NCBI GenBank assembly: GCA_048526005.1
Contig: DBFVEH010000013.1
Coordinates: forward strand, 1 to 64,000
Length of the DNA: 64,000 bases
Reading direction: 5' to 3'
DNA from: QALR01 sp900552255
Lineage (GTDB): Bacteria > Bacillota > Clostridia > Oscillospirales > CAG-272
The position numbers and the translations under genes were made by a program. Shown in pieces: positions 44,728 to 54,262 of the stretch; the first letter of the stretch is position 1, and every line of letters starts with the position of its first letter. The notes under the pieces were generated by a model. It searched no databases, was not told where the DNA came from, and saw only the letters and a list, made by a program, of their open reading frames with translations.

Positions 44728-44771
44728 TTGACATTTTGCAATCGATGCGGTATAATGTTAGTAACCTAACA
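44728..44771 (+). promoter_or_regulatory. Promoter and candidate MarR operator of module 2
   Basis: Consensus TTGACA (44728-44733), 17-base spacer, TATAAT (44751-44756), overlapped by TGTTAG-TAAC-CTAACA (44756-44771). The same hexamers make up the module 1 operator. About 165 bases of leader with no recognised structure follow. Confidence 0.75.
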
Positions 44772-44938
44772 ATTTGCGGTGGTTTTTCGCTTGTCATAAA
44801 AGAGCAGAAGCCGTATGACCATGTGTATCAGAGGGTGCTTTTCCCGCTGATACTTTTATATTTTATACTGTTTATGAAAGGAAAAATCCGCCTGAATGTT
44901 GTTTTGTTCATGCCAATCGAGGAAGGGAAGCTTTGATA

Positions 44939-45397
44939 ATGGAGGAAGATCGCAGGCTTGGCTTTGAGATCAAAACCTTATCCAATTTGCTCAAAAGGGA
45001 AATCGGGAGTTCCAGGGGCGGAAAGTACGTTGCAAACGCGACCGGAACCAATGGCTTTGTCATAGCATATCTTGCGGAGAATGCAGACCGTGATGTATTC
45101 CAGCGCGATCTTGAAAGGAAATTTTCCGTGCGCCGCTCTACGATGTCGAACATCATCATGCGCATGGAGAAAAAAGGCTTTCTCATTCGGGTCCCGGTGG
45201 AATACGACGCGAGACTCAAAAAGCTGATCCTGACGGAGAAGGGCTGGGAGATCCACGCTACGATGGAAAGCGCGGGCACAGATGCCGAAAAAAAGCTCAC
45301 CCGCGGTCTTTCGGCGGAGGAAATAGAGTTGCTTTTTTCCCTGCTCGAAAGACTGCGCCGCAACCTTGAGGACGGTAAACGGAACAAAAACGGTTAG
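44939..45397 (+). CDS. MarR family transcriptional regulator (module 2)
   Basis: 152 residues from the ATG at 44939; TTG at 44933 is closer to the GGAAGGG SD and is an alternative. Winged-helix core: FQRDLERKFSVRRSTMSNIIMRMEKKGFL (in part) followed by a wing with DARLKKLILTEKG. Likely autorepressor of the exporter operon behind it. Sequence is clearly different from the module 1 MarR. Confidence 0.9.
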   Translation: MEEDRRLGFEIKTLSNLLKREIGSSRGGKYVANATGTNGFVIAYLAENADRDVFQRDLERKFSVRRSTMSNIIMRMEKKGFLIRVPVEYDARLKKLILTEKGWEIHATMESAGTDAEKKLTRGLSAEEIELLFSLLERLRRNLEDGKRNKNG

Positions 45398-45472
45398 GTG
45401 TCCCGTATGAGGGTAAATTCTCGGGGGAAAGGAACGTCCGCGCGGTCTGTAGCGGGACGTGACGGGTAAATT

Positions 45473-47221
45473 ATGTTAAAACGACTTGCAAAATGCGTCA
45501 AGGGTTATACGAGAGAAACCGTTTTGACGCCGGTATTCGTATCGTTCGAGGTCATTATCGAGTGCATCATTCCGTTTATTACGGCGAAGCTCGTCAACAA
45601 TATCCAGGATGACTGCGATATGGATACGATTTTAAAATTCGGATGTATCCTGATTGCGCTGGCATTCGCATCGCTTATCTGCGGCGCGCTGTCGGGACAT
45701 TTCTGTGCCACGGCGACGGCCGGCTTTGCCAAAAACCTGCGCCGCGATCTGTACTATAAGGTACAGGATTTTTCATTTTCCAATATCGACAAATTTTCGA
45801 CCTCAAGCCTTGTGACAAGATTGACGACGGACGTGACCAACGTCCAGCAGGCGTTCATGATGATCATTCGAATCGCCGTGAGGGCGCCGCTGATGCTCAT
45901 TTTTGCGCTGACGATGGCGTTTGTCATGAGCGGCCCCATGGCTTTCATCTACGTGGGGATCGTGCCGCTGCTTGCTCTCGGGCTTTTTGCGATCATCCGT
46001 AAGGTCATGCCGATCTTCAAAAAGGTCTTTCATAAATATGATGACCTCAACGAATCCGTCCAGGAGAACATCGAGGGGATCCGCGTCGTGAAATCGTTCG
46101 TGCGCGAGGATTATGAGACCGAGAAGTTCAAAAAGGCGTCGGGCGAGGTGGAGCGCGGCTTCCGAAGCGCGGAGAAGATCCTTGTGCTCAACAATCCCTT
46201 GATGCAGATCGCCTTCAACATGGGTATGCTGCTTGTCAGTCTGTTCGGCACGAGACTGATCGTTTCGACGGGCGGCGAGGCGCTTGGGATCGGAAATTAT
46301 TCCATGCTGCTCGTGTACGGCGTCCAAATGCTTTCCAGCATGATGATGCTGTCGCAGATCTTTGTCATGGTCACCATGGCGGCGGAATCCGCTGCGAGAA
46401 TCACGGAGGTGCTAAGCGAGAAAAGCACGATCACCGATTCCGCGTCCCCCGTGTTCGAGGTGCCGGACGGCAGCGTGGATTTTGAAAATGTCAGCTTCAA
46501 GTATTCCGCAGCGGCGGAGAAGAACGCCCTTTCGGAGATCGACCTTCATATCCGCTCCGGGGAAACCATCGGGATCATCGGCGGTACGGGAAGCTCCAAG
46601 ACCTCGCTTGTGCAGCTCATTCCGCGTCTTTACGATGTGACGCAGGGCACGGTGAAAGTCGGCGGGGTGGACGTGCGTGACTACGACATCGAGGCGCTGC
46701 GGAACAGCGTATCGATGGTGCTCCAAAAGAACGTGCTGTTTTCCGGTACGATCAAGGAAAATCTCCGCTGGGGCGATGCGGACGCCTCCGACGAGGAGCT
46801 GGTCCGCATTTGCAAGCTCGCCTGCGCGGACGAGTTCATCACGGGGCTGCCGGACGGCTACGATACCTACATAGAACGCGGCGGCACAAACGTATCCGGC
46901 GGCCAGAAGCAGCGGCTCTGTATTGCGCGCGCGCTGCTCAAAAAGCCGAAGATCCTGATCCTCGACGACTCGACCTCCGCCGTCGATACCAAAACGGACG
47001 CGATGATCCGAAAGGCGTTCCGGGATGAGATCCCGGGTACGACGAAGCTTATCATCGCGCAGCGGATTTCCTCGGTCGAGGATGCCGACCGCATTATCGT
47101 AATGGACGGCGGGCGTATCGACGCCGTCGGAACGCATGAGGAGCTGCTTGCGACCAACGCGATCTACCGCGAGGTATACGAATCTCAAAACAGAGCGGGA
47201 GGTGACGGCGATGAAAAATAA
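45473..47221 (+). CDS. ABC exporter half-transporter, degenerate NBD (module 2, subunit A)
   Basis: 582 residues. Six-helix exporter domain, then NBD with Walker A GGTGSSKTS, signature VSGGQKQR, Walker B LILDDSTSAVD and AQRISS. As in module 1 the catalytic Glu is Asp and the switch His is Gln. Its SD is weak (GACGGG), and the gene lies 75 bases behind marR. The last bases overlap the start of subunit B by 11. Confidence 0.93.
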   Translation: MLKRLAKCVKGYTRETVLTPVFVSFEVIIECIIPFITAKLVNNIQDDCDMDTILKFGCILIALAFASLICGALSGHFCATATAGFAKNLRRDLYYKVQDFSFSNIDKFSTSSLVTRLTTDVTNVQQAFMMIIRIAVRAPLMLIFALTMAFVMSGPMAFIYVGIVPLLALGLFAIIRKVMPIFKKVFHKYDDLNESVQENIEGIRVVKSFVREDYETEKFKKASGEVERGFRSAEKILVLNNPLMQIAFNMGMLLVSLFGTRLIVSTGGEALGIGNYSMLLVYGVQMLSSMMMLSQIFVMVTMAAESAARITEVLSEKSTITDSASPVFEVPDGSVDFENVSFKYSAAAEKNALSEIDLHIRSGETIGIIGGTGSSKTSLVQLIPRLYDVTQGTVKVGGVDVRDYDIEALRNSVSMVLQKNVLFSGTIKENLRWGDADASDEELVRICKLACADEFITGLPDGYDTYIERGGTNVSGGQKQRLCIARALLKKPKILILDDSTSAVDTKTDAMIRKAFRDEIPGTTKLIIAQRISSVEDADRIIVMDGGRIDAVGTHEELLATNAIYREVYESQNRAGGDGDEK

Positions 47222-49148
47222 AGATGCCAATGTGCCGCGGCCGGCGAAGAAAGGGATCCTGCGCCGGATTTTAAAATTCATGATGAAATACTACAAGGCG
47301 TATCTTGCCGTTGTTTTGATCTGCCTTGTGATAAGTGCCGTCACAAGCTCGATAAGCTCGCTCTTTATCAATCAGTTTATCACCTATATCAACGAGGGGC
47401 TTGAGATTTATGCGGAAAGCGGAAAAGACGCCGCGCTTGCGGTGCTTATGCCGAAGGTGACAAAGGCCGTCCTGTTTTTGGCCTGCATTTATCTTGCCGG
47501 TCTTATCTGCAATTTTACTTATACGAGACTAATGACCTATGTGACGCAGGGCACGCTCAAAAATATCCGAAACACCTTGTTTGCCAATATGCAGAAGCTT
47601 CCCATCAAATATTTCGATACGCATCCGCACGGCGATATCATGAGCTATTATACCAACGATACCGAGACGCTGCGTCAGCTGATTTCGGAGAGCATCCCGA
47701 GCCTGATTTCGTCCGGTCTTATCGTGCTGGTGCTGCTCGGCATCATGCTGTATTTCAGCGTGTGGCTGACGCTTGTCGTGCTGGTCGGCGCTGCGGCGAT
47801 GATCATTGTGACAAAGACCGTCGGCGGCAGAAGCGCCAAGCACTTTGTCAAGCAGCAGCGTTCTCTCGGCGAAGAAGAGGGCTATATCGAGGAAATGATG
47901 AACGGACAGAAGGTCGTCAAGGTCTTCTGCCATGAGGAAGCCTGCAAAAGGGATTTCGACGCGATCAACGAGCGGCTTTTCCACGACACGAGAGAAGCGC
48001 ATAAATTCGCCAATATCCTGATGCCGATCCTCGGCAATATCGGCAATATCCTGTATGTGCTTGTCGTCTTTATCGGCGGTGCGCTCATTGTCGGCGGAAA
48101 CGTACAGAATCTTTCGCTCTCAGGCATGGCGTTCGGCGTTGCGATCGTTGTGCCGTTCATCAATATGACGCGGCAGTTCGCCATGAACGTCAACCAAGCC
48201 TCCCAGCACGTCAATTCGATCGCGATGGCGATGGCGGGCGCCTCGAGGATCTTTACGCTGATGGATGAGGTACCGGAGACGGACGAGGGCTACGTCACGC
48301 TTGTCAATGCCGCTTATGATGAAAACGGCAATATCAAGGAATCCGCCGAGCGGACCGGCATGTGGGCTTGGCGGCATCCCCACACGGCGGACGGCTCCGT
48401 GACCTATACGCCGCTTTGCGGCGACGTACGCATGTTCGACGTGGATTTCGGATATGTGCCCGAAAAAACGGTTCTGCATGACATCACGCTGTACGCGGAG
48501 CCGGGGCAGAAGGTTGCCTTTGTCGGCGCCACCGGCGCGGGAAAGACGACGATCACGAACCTCATTAACCGCTTCTACGACATTGCCGACGGCAAGATCC
48601 GATATGACGGCATCAACATCAATAAGATCAGAAAAGCGGATCTGCGCCATTCGCTCGGAATCGTTTTGCAGGATACCAATCTTTTCACCGGCACCGTTAT
48701 GGACAACATCCGTTACGGCAAATTGGATGCGACAGATGAGGAGGTCTATGCGGCGGCGAAGCTCGCCAATGCCCACGACTTCATCACGCGGCTCCCGGAG
48801 GGGTATAATACCATGTTAAAGGGCAACGGCGCCAACCTCTCGCAGGGACAGCGTCAGCTGATTTCCATCGCGCGCGCGGCCGTCGCCGACCCGCCGGTCA
48901 TGATCCTTGACGAGGCGACCTCGTCGATCGATACCCGAACGGAGGCGCTCGTGCAAAAGGGCATGGATTCGTTGATGAAAGGGCGCACGGTGTTCGTCAT
49001 CGCGCATCGCCTTTCGACCGTGCGCAACTCGGATGTCATCATGGTGCTTGAACACGGACGCATCATCGAGCGCGGCTCGCACGAAAAGCTTATTTCCGAG
49101 AAGGGCAAATATTATCAGCTTTATACGGGCGCTTTTGAGCTTGAATAA
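47211..49148 (+). CDS. ABC exporter half-transporter, canonical NBD (module 2, subunit B)
   Basis: 645 residues from the ATG at 47211 (GGGAGGTGA eight bases up). Six membrane helices with an extra linker of about 40 residues before the NBD (around 375-410, GMWAWRHPHTADG region). NBD has Walker A GATGAGKTT, signature LSQGQRQ, Walker B MILDEATSSID and AHRLST, so it carries the active ATPase site of the pair. Substrate unknown. No clear terminator follows; the next 180 bases are AT-rich without a gene. Confidence 0.93.
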   Translation: MKNKDANVPRPAKKGILRRILKFMMKYYKAYLAVVLICLVISAVTSSISSLFINQFITYINEGLEIYAESGKDAALAVLMPKVTKAVLFLACIYLAGLICNFTYTRLMTYVTQGTLKNIRNTLFANMQKLPIKYFDTHPHGDIMSYYTNDTETLRQLISESIPSLISSGLIVLVLLGIMLYFSVWLTLVVLVGAAAMIIVTKTVGGRSAKHFVKQQRSLGEEEGYIEEMMNGQKVVKVFCHEEACKRDFDAINERLFHDTREAHKFANILMPILGNIGNILYVLVVFIGGALIVGGNVQNLSLSGMAFGVAIVVPFINMTRQFAMNVNQASQHVNSIAMAMAGASRIFTLMDEVPETDEGYVTLVNAAYDENGNIKESAERTGMWAWRHPHTADGSVTYTPLCGDVRMFDVDFGYVPEKTVLHDITLYAEPGQKVAFVGATGAGKTTITNLINRFYDIADGKIRYDGININKIRKADLRHSLGIVLQDTNLFTGTVMDNIRYGKLDATDEEVYAAAKLANAHDFITRLPEGYNTMLKGNGANLSQGQRQLISIARAAVADPPVMILDEATSSIDTRTEALVQKGMDSLMKGRTVFVIAHRLSTVRNSDVIMVLEHGRIIERGSHEKLISEKGKYYQLYTGAFELE

Positions 49149-49332
49149 AAAATTGTTTTTCCTTTTGCCTTGGATATCCGATTTTATGTGTAAGCCGTTC
49201 TTCGGGAACGGGGACCCTCATATATCCGATTCAACTATATATAAACAACAAAATATGAATTTAAAAATACAATATAAAAGAAATATATGGTTCATTTTTG
49301 GAATAAATATAAACAAATTTTGCGATATATCA

Positions 49333-49361
49333 TTGACATGGAGTTTTTTGTGTGATATGAT
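49333..49361 (+). promoter_or_regulatory. Promoter of the polysaccharide cluster
   Basis: TTGACA (49333-49338), 17-base spacer, TATGAT (49356-49361). Confidence 0.75.
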
Positions 49362-49399
49362 TTAAATGCAAACGTCATATGAATAGGAGTATTTATGTG

Positions 49400-50035
49400 A
49401 TGAATATAAAACAAAAAAACAATTCCGAAGCTTGCATGGACCGGCGGGCTCCCAAACCGATTTATAGCGGTATCAAAAGAATATTCGATGTTGTTTTTTC
49501 TTTCATACTCCTTGTTTTTCTGTTTTTGCCGCTCATCCTCATCGCGCTTGCCGTGAAATTGGATTCGGCAGGCCCCGTTTTCTATAAGCAGGAACGGCTC
49601 GGCCTTTTTGGGGAACCCTTTGTGATGCTGAAATTCCGCACGATGATTCCCGACGCGGAGCGGGACGGTCCCGTATGGGCAAAAAAGGAGGATCCGAGAA
49701 GAACGAGGGTAGGTGTGTTTCTCCGGCGCTTTCATTTGGACGAGCTTCCTCAGCTTTGGAATATTCTTGTGGGGGATATGAGCTTTGTCGGGCCCCGTCC
49801 CGAGCGACCGATGTTTTACAAAGAGTTCGGAAAAATCGTGAAAGGATTTGAAAAACGCCTGCTTGTAAAGCCTGGACTTACGGGACTTTCGCAGATCAAC
49901 GGGGGATATGATCTTACACCGGCAGAAAAATGGCTCTATGACATGAAATACATACATGACCGTTCCATTCTTTTGGATTTGAAATGTCTCATATGGACGG
50001 TGCCCGTAATCTTGACGGCGAGAGGCTCCCGATGA
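49400..50035 (+). CDS. Priming sugar transferase (undecaprenyl-phosphate glycosyl-1-phosphate transferase)
   Basis: 211 residues from the ATG at 49400 (GTG at 49397 also possible; TAGGAG SD). One membrane helix (FDVVFSFILLVFLFLPLIL), then the bacterial sugar transferase core: KRIFD, FYKQERLG, MLKFRTM, HLDELPQLWNIL, GDMSFVGPRPERP, KPGLTGLSQ. Transfers a sugar-1-phosphate to undecaprenyl phosphate to start a surface glycan. First gene of the cluster; overlaps the next by four bases. Confidence 0.95.
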   Translation: MNIKQKNNSEACMDRRAPKPIYSGIKRIFDVVFSFILLVFLFLPLILIALAVKLDSAGPVFYKQERLGLFGEPFVMLKFRTMIPDAERDGPVWAKKEDPRRTRVGVFLRRFHLDELPQLWNILVGDMSFVGPRPERPMFYKEFGKIVKGFEKRLLVKPGLTGLSQINGGYDLTPAEKWLYDMKYIHDRSILLDLKCLIWTVPVILTARGSR

Positions 50036-52254
50036 CGCCGCGTTTTCTTTTTGACGACCGCCGTCCCTCCGCCGTCACGGAGACCTATATGCGGATCGTC
50101 CGGGAGGCCGTATGCGAGGCGGGATTTTTTGCGCAAGACCGGAAGCTTTGCAAAAGGCCGTCCCGGAAGGATTATATCGTGACAAACGAAGCGCTTGTTA
50201 CCGTTCGGTATCTTTTGTCGGGTTATCGCAGGCATATCGTGTGGATGCAGGGGATCGTGCCGGAGGAATCCTATCTGCGCCGCCATTCGCGGCTTCGCCG
50301 CGCCGTGCTCTCCTTTGCGGAAAAATTTGTTTTAAAGCACGCAGACCTGTTGCTGCTCGTTTCCTCCGAAATGCTTGCTCATTATGAAGCGAAATACGGA
50401 CTTCCCCTCGCCGGCAAAAGCGTTATCATGCCGTGCTTTTCCGAGACGGAGCCTTATGCCGGCGCTTTCGCCGCCAAGGAGGAGGGAACTTTCGCCTATG
50501 TGGGTTCTCTTTCCGCATGGCAGTGCTTCGCGCAGACGGCGGCGCTTTATGCCGAGATCGAAAGGCGCGCACCGTGCCGGACAAAATTGTTTGTATTCAC
50601 GGAGGACACAGCGCGGGCGGAACGGCTTCTCGCGCAGAGCGGCGCGAAAAATTATGAGATTTCCCATCGTGAGGGCGCCGCGCTTTTGGATGCGCTTTCA
50701 TCGGTCAGATACGGCTTTGTCCTGCGCCGAGAGGATCCTGTCAACCGCGTTGCGACCCCGACCAAGCTTTCCGTATACGCCGCGTGTGGACTCACGCCCA
50801 TTTATTCTCCCGTGCTTGCGGATTTTGCCCGTCGGGCTGTGCCGCTTGATTACGGCATACAGGTGAAGCTTCCGTTTGATCTGCATGATGTTTCCGCCGT
50901 CCTGCGGGATATGGAAAAGGACTGGGATCCCCGCCGTATGCGCGACATGAGCGCCCGAATTTTTGCAGATTATTACCATGCCGGTGGTTATAGGCAAACG
51001 CTCGGGCAGCGGTTTTTGCGGCTTGCCGGAAATCCTCCCGCCAAACGCAGAATTTTGTTTATCGTCGGGAACACGCGCACAGGCGGGATTCCGAATGCGC
51101 TGTATGCGCTGCTGCATGAAATCCACGGATTCTATGATATTTCCCTTTTGGCTGCGGACGGCGGCGCGGACAGGGAAAGGCTTCCGGCGGATATTTCCGT
51201 TTTGGAGCCGGACGATATCCTGCGCGCCACCGAAACGCCGCTTGCCGGGCTCGGAGAGCTTTCCTTTCCCGCCGGAATCTTCCGGATATTCGGAGCCGCC
51301 TTTGCCAAGCTTTTTGGGAAAACGGTTCCGTTCCGGCTCGCCGCTCTTTGCCGGAGGGGAAAGCTTGGGGAATACGATGTCGCCGTTTCCTATACGCATC
51401 CGACGGCAGACCGCAGCTTCTGCGGGATCGCCTGCGAGCTCGCGCTTTTCGGCTGTCGGGCGTCCCGCCGGCTCGCGTTCATTCATTGCGATTTTGCGGA
51501 ATACGGCGGAAACACGGCGGCAAACAGACGGCTTTTGCGGCGTTTTGACAGGATCTGCGCCGTATCGGAGGGCGTAGCGGCGCGTTTTCTGTCCGTGCTG
51601 CCGCGGGAGGCGGAAGCGCTTTCGGTCGTGCGCAATGTGATGGATGCGAAAAGAATTTTCGCGCTTGCGGCGGAACCGGTCACGGAATTTCCGAGCGGCC
51701 GTCGTCCGGTGATTCTGAGCGTCTGCCGGCTTTCGCCGGAAAAGGGACTGCTGCGCTGCATTCCGATCATGCGGCGGCTGCGGGACGAGGGCTTTGCTTT
51801 TACATGGCACATCGTAGGCGACGGACCGTGCCGGCATGCGCTTGAGAACGCCGTCATAGAGCAGGGACTTGCGGGAACCGTCGTTTTGCACGGTGAGAAG
51901 AAAAATCCTTACGCGTACATGGCGCGCTCGGATTTTCTGCTTCTCCCGTCCTATCATGAGGCGGCGCCGCTTGTGCTGGAGGAGGCGTGTTATTTGGGAC
52001 TTCCGATTCTTGCGACCGACACCTCGTCGGCGGGGGAGCTTACGGGCGGCCATGCGGTGCTCTGCGGCACGGACGACGCCGCGCTCGCCGGTGCGCTGCG
52101 GCGATTTCTGTCGGAGAAAACCTATGAAGAGCTGCGCGGCGCGGCGGCGGACAGGGCCTCGCTCCTTCGTCTGAACGAGGAGTGGACGGCGGCCTCCATG
52201 CGCGCGTTTCGGGAGGCCTGCGGGAAGGGGCACGCGGATGGCACACGTTTTTGA
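50032..52254 (+). CDS. Large glycosyltransferase with two GT-B modules
   Basis: 740 residues from the ATG at 50032 (AGAGG SD; overlaps upstream TGA as ATGA). The C-terminal half (from about 345, RRILFIVGNTRTGGIPNAL) is a full GT4-type enzyme with LSVCRLSPEKGL and the EAAPLVLEEACYLGLPILAT motif. The N-terminal half also looks GT-B-like (FAYVGSLSAWQ, YGFVLRREDPVNRVATPTKLSVY) but lacks a clear EX7E pattern, so it may be a divergent or inactive module. A fusion within the polysaccharide operon. Confidence 0.85.
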   Translation: MTPRFLFDDRRPSAVTETYMRIVREAVCEAGFFAQDRKLCKRPSRKDYIVTNEALVTVRYLLSGYRRHIVWMQGIVPEESYLRRHSRLRRAVLSFAEKFVLKHADLLLLVSSEMLAHYEAKYGLPLAGKSVIMPCFSETEPYAGAFAAKEEGTFAYVGSLSAWQCFAQTAALYAEIERRAPCRTKLFVFTEDTARAERLLAQSGAKNYEISHREGAALLDALSSVRYGFVLRREDPVNRVATPTKLSVYAACGLTPIYSPVLADFARRAVPLDYGIQVKLPFDLHDVSAVLRDMEKDWDPRRMRDMSARIFADYYHAGGYRQTLGQRFLRLAGNPPAKRRILFIVGNTRTGGIPNALYALLHEIHGFYDISLLAADGGADRERLPADISVLEPDDILRATETPLAGLGELSFPAGIFRIFGAAFAKLFGKTVPFRLAALCRRGKLGEYDVAVSYTHPTADRSFCGIACELALFGCRASRRLAFIHCDFAEYGGNTAANRRLLRRFDRICAVSEGVAARFLSVLPREAEALSVVRNVMDAKRIFALAAEPVTEFPSGRRPVILSVCRLSPEKGLLRCIPIMRRLRDEGFAFTWHIVGDGPCRHALENAVIEQGLAGTVVLHGEKKNPYAYMARSDFLLLPSYHEAAPLVLEEACYLGLPILATDTSSAGELTGGHAVLCGTDDAALAGALRRFLSEKTYEELRGAAADRASLLRLNEEWTAASMRAFREACGKGHADGTRF

Positions 52255-53536
52255 CCGGCCTGTCTGCCGCGACAAACTTGTCTTTTTCTGTACAGGAATC
52301 GGACTGCTCCTTCTTTGCCGGGATGTTCTGTCTGTTCCGGTGAGCCGCATATTCTTTCTGCTTGTCGTATTTGCGGCGCTTGTCTGCTTGGATGCGGAGG
52401 AAACCCGTCTTTTTGTGTTTTTTCTGATGCCGCTTTACGCGGGACTGCCTGGCAACTATATCACGGTGCTGCTGATTGGTAAGCTCCTTTTTCTCGCGCT
52501 GTCGAACCCGGATCGCTTCCGCATTTCCGTTTCCTGCGCGGTGTGCTCAGTGTTTTTTGCCGCGTATGTGTTTATCCAAAATCTCTCGCTCGGTTATGTG
52601 AGCACGTATCATTTCGCTTTCTGTGCGGAAATTCTGCTGTTGATGCTGCTTGTCTCGGACGGCTCTCCCATCCCGCTGCGGCACATGACGGAGCTTTATT
52701 CGGCGTCGGTGCTGATTTCGGGTATATGCGCGCTGTTTGTCTGCGCGGGAGAAAATTCTTTCTCCGACATTCTGACCGGCGCCGTCCGATTCGGCGACGT
52801 TTACGGTACGGGCGGCATGCGGATGACGCTCGACCCGAATTTTCTCGGCTTTTCCTGTCTTTCCGGCATCGCAGCGCACGCGGAGCTTCTGCGCCGGCTT
52901 TTTGCATCCGGGAAGGAAAAAGAAAATCGCCGCGGCGTTTTTGTCTCGTTGTTTTTTATCGTTTCGCTCGGCTTTTTCGGATTGATCGGGCTGTCCCGCA
53001 CCTTTTTCGTCTGCGCCGCGGTCTTGCTGCTTTTCGAGCTGACCGCCTGCGCGCGCACGCCTCGGATGCTTGTGAGATGCTTGCTTTTCCTCTCCCTTTC
53101 TGCCGTTTTCGCGTTCGCCGCCGTATCTGTTTTTTTGCCGGAGCTTGTGAAAACCGCCGTTTCCCGTTTTCAGTCGGCGGACCTTGCCGGCGCGAACGGC
53201 CGCGTGACCTTGATAAAGGAATGGGGAAGCGCATGGATGTCGTCCGCAGGAGCCTTGATGTTCGGCGTGGGGCTTTTTCACACGAACGTTCATTTTACCG
53301 CGCTCCAATATGTTTTCGGACTTGGAATCGTCGGGTGCATCCTGGTTTTTGCCCTGTTCAGCCTTTTCGTTCGCGGAATCGGCTTCAGTCTAAGAAAAAG
53401 CGGGAAGATTCCCATATCGACTGCCGTCCTTATGTCGTGCGCGGTTCCCGCGGCCTGCTCGCTTTCCGCCCTGTTTCCTCTTGTTTTTGCTTTATATGCT
53501 TCGGCGGGGCTTGCCTGTTCTCCCGATGACGGATAG
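52238..53536 (+). CDS. O-antigen polymerase/ligase-like (Wzy-type) membrane protein
   Basis: 432 residues, about ten to eleven membrane helices. The stretch GMRMTLDPNFLGFSCLSG, a following GLSRTFF and GRVTLIKEWGSAW in the large loop follow the Wzy/WaaL pattern. Overlaps the glycosyltransferase gene by 17 bases. Probably polymerises the repeat unit. No flippase (Wzx) gene is in the window. Confidence 0.75.
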   Translation: MAHVFDRPVCRDKLVFFCTGIGLLLLCRDVLSVPVSRIFFLLVVFAALVCLDAEETRLFVFFLMPLYAGLPGNYITVLLIGKLLFLALSNPDRFRISVSCAVCSVFFAAYVFIQNLSLGYVSTYHFAFCAEILLLMLLVSDGSPIPLRHMTELYSASVLISGICALFVCAGENSFSDILTGAVRFGDVYGTGGMRMTLDPNFLGFSCLSGIAAHAELLRRLFASGKEKENRRGVFVSLFFIVSLGFFGLIGLSRTFFVCAAVLLLFELTACARTPRMLVRCLLFLSLSAVFAFAAVSVFLPELVKTAVSRFQSADLAGANGRVTLIKEWGSAWMSSAGALMFGVGLFHTNVHFTALQYVFGLGIVGCILVFALFSLFVRGIGFSLRKSGKIPISTAVLMSCAVPAACSLSALFPLVFALYASAGLACSPDDG

Positions 53537-53713
53537 GAGCGGCGGCCGATTGCATATTTAAAATCGGACGGCACGCATAGGTACGGGCGACTTTTGTTTG
53601 ACCGTATAATCGGGCGCCTATTTTTTGGAAGGAACAGCGCCTCCCTCGTCATATTTTTCCCGCGGCTGCGGCGCTGTTGTTATATATAAAATTCCCCGGA
53701 GGTTATTTTGCAA

Positions 53714-54262
53714 ATGAAAAATCGTTTTTCCCGTGCCGTCGGCAGGTTCCTATATGCCGCGGCGTCGCATCTGCCGAGCTCCTATTCGAGATGCAGAGTT
53801 GGACAAAGGCGTCTGCGCGCGCTGTGCGCGAGGCTGATTCTGACGTCCTGCGGACATGAGGTGAATATCGAGAGGGGCGCTCGGTTCGCATCCGATGTGA
53901 AGCTCGGAGACTGCTCGTCGATCGGGATTCGCGCCTATATCGAGGAAGGAACCGAAATCGGAAATTTTGTCATGATGGGACCGGACTGCGCCGTCTTCAC
54001 CCGCAATCACCGATACGACAGAACGGATGTGCCGATCTGCGTGCAGGGCGGAGGGGATAGAGAGCCTGTCCGGATCGGCGACGACGTTTGGATCGGCGCC
54101 CGCGTCACCATCCTGCCCGGCGCCGATATCGGAAATGGGGCTGTGATCGGAGCGGGAAGCGTTGTCCGCGGAAAAATCCCTCCTATGGTGGTGGCGGCGG
54201 GAAATCCCGCGCGGGTCGTCGGCATGAGAGGAAATGCCGAAGGAGAAAGCTCCCTTGAATAA
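53714..54262 (+). CDS. Hexapeptide-repeat acyltransferase
   Basis: 182 residues from the ATG at 53714 (TTG at 53708 lies closer to GGAGG and is possible). Left-handed beta-helix from about residue 50; RNHRYDRTDVPI carries the catalytic-type His, and DDVWIGARVTILPGADIGNG continues the coils. Probably acetylates a sugar of the surface glycan. A 170-base gap without a gene precedes it. Confidence 0.9.
   Translation: MKNRFSRAVGRFLYAAASHLPSSYSRCRVGQRRLRALCARLILTSCGHEVNIERGARFASDVKLGDCSSIGIRAYIEEGTEIGNFVMMGPDCAVFTRNHRYDRTDVPICVQGGGDREPVRIGDDVWIGARVTILPGADIGNGAVIGAGSVVRGKIPPMVVAAGNPARVVGMRGNAEGESSLE

Noticed and set aside
44637..44936. 99-codon open frame upstream of the module 2 MarR gene
   Set aside because: It spans the promoter and operator, lacks an SD and shows no recognisable protein pattern.
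50698..52350. 550-codon minus-strand open frame
   Set aside because: Antisense shadow of the double glycosyltransferase gene; composition is that of a GC-rich reverse frame.
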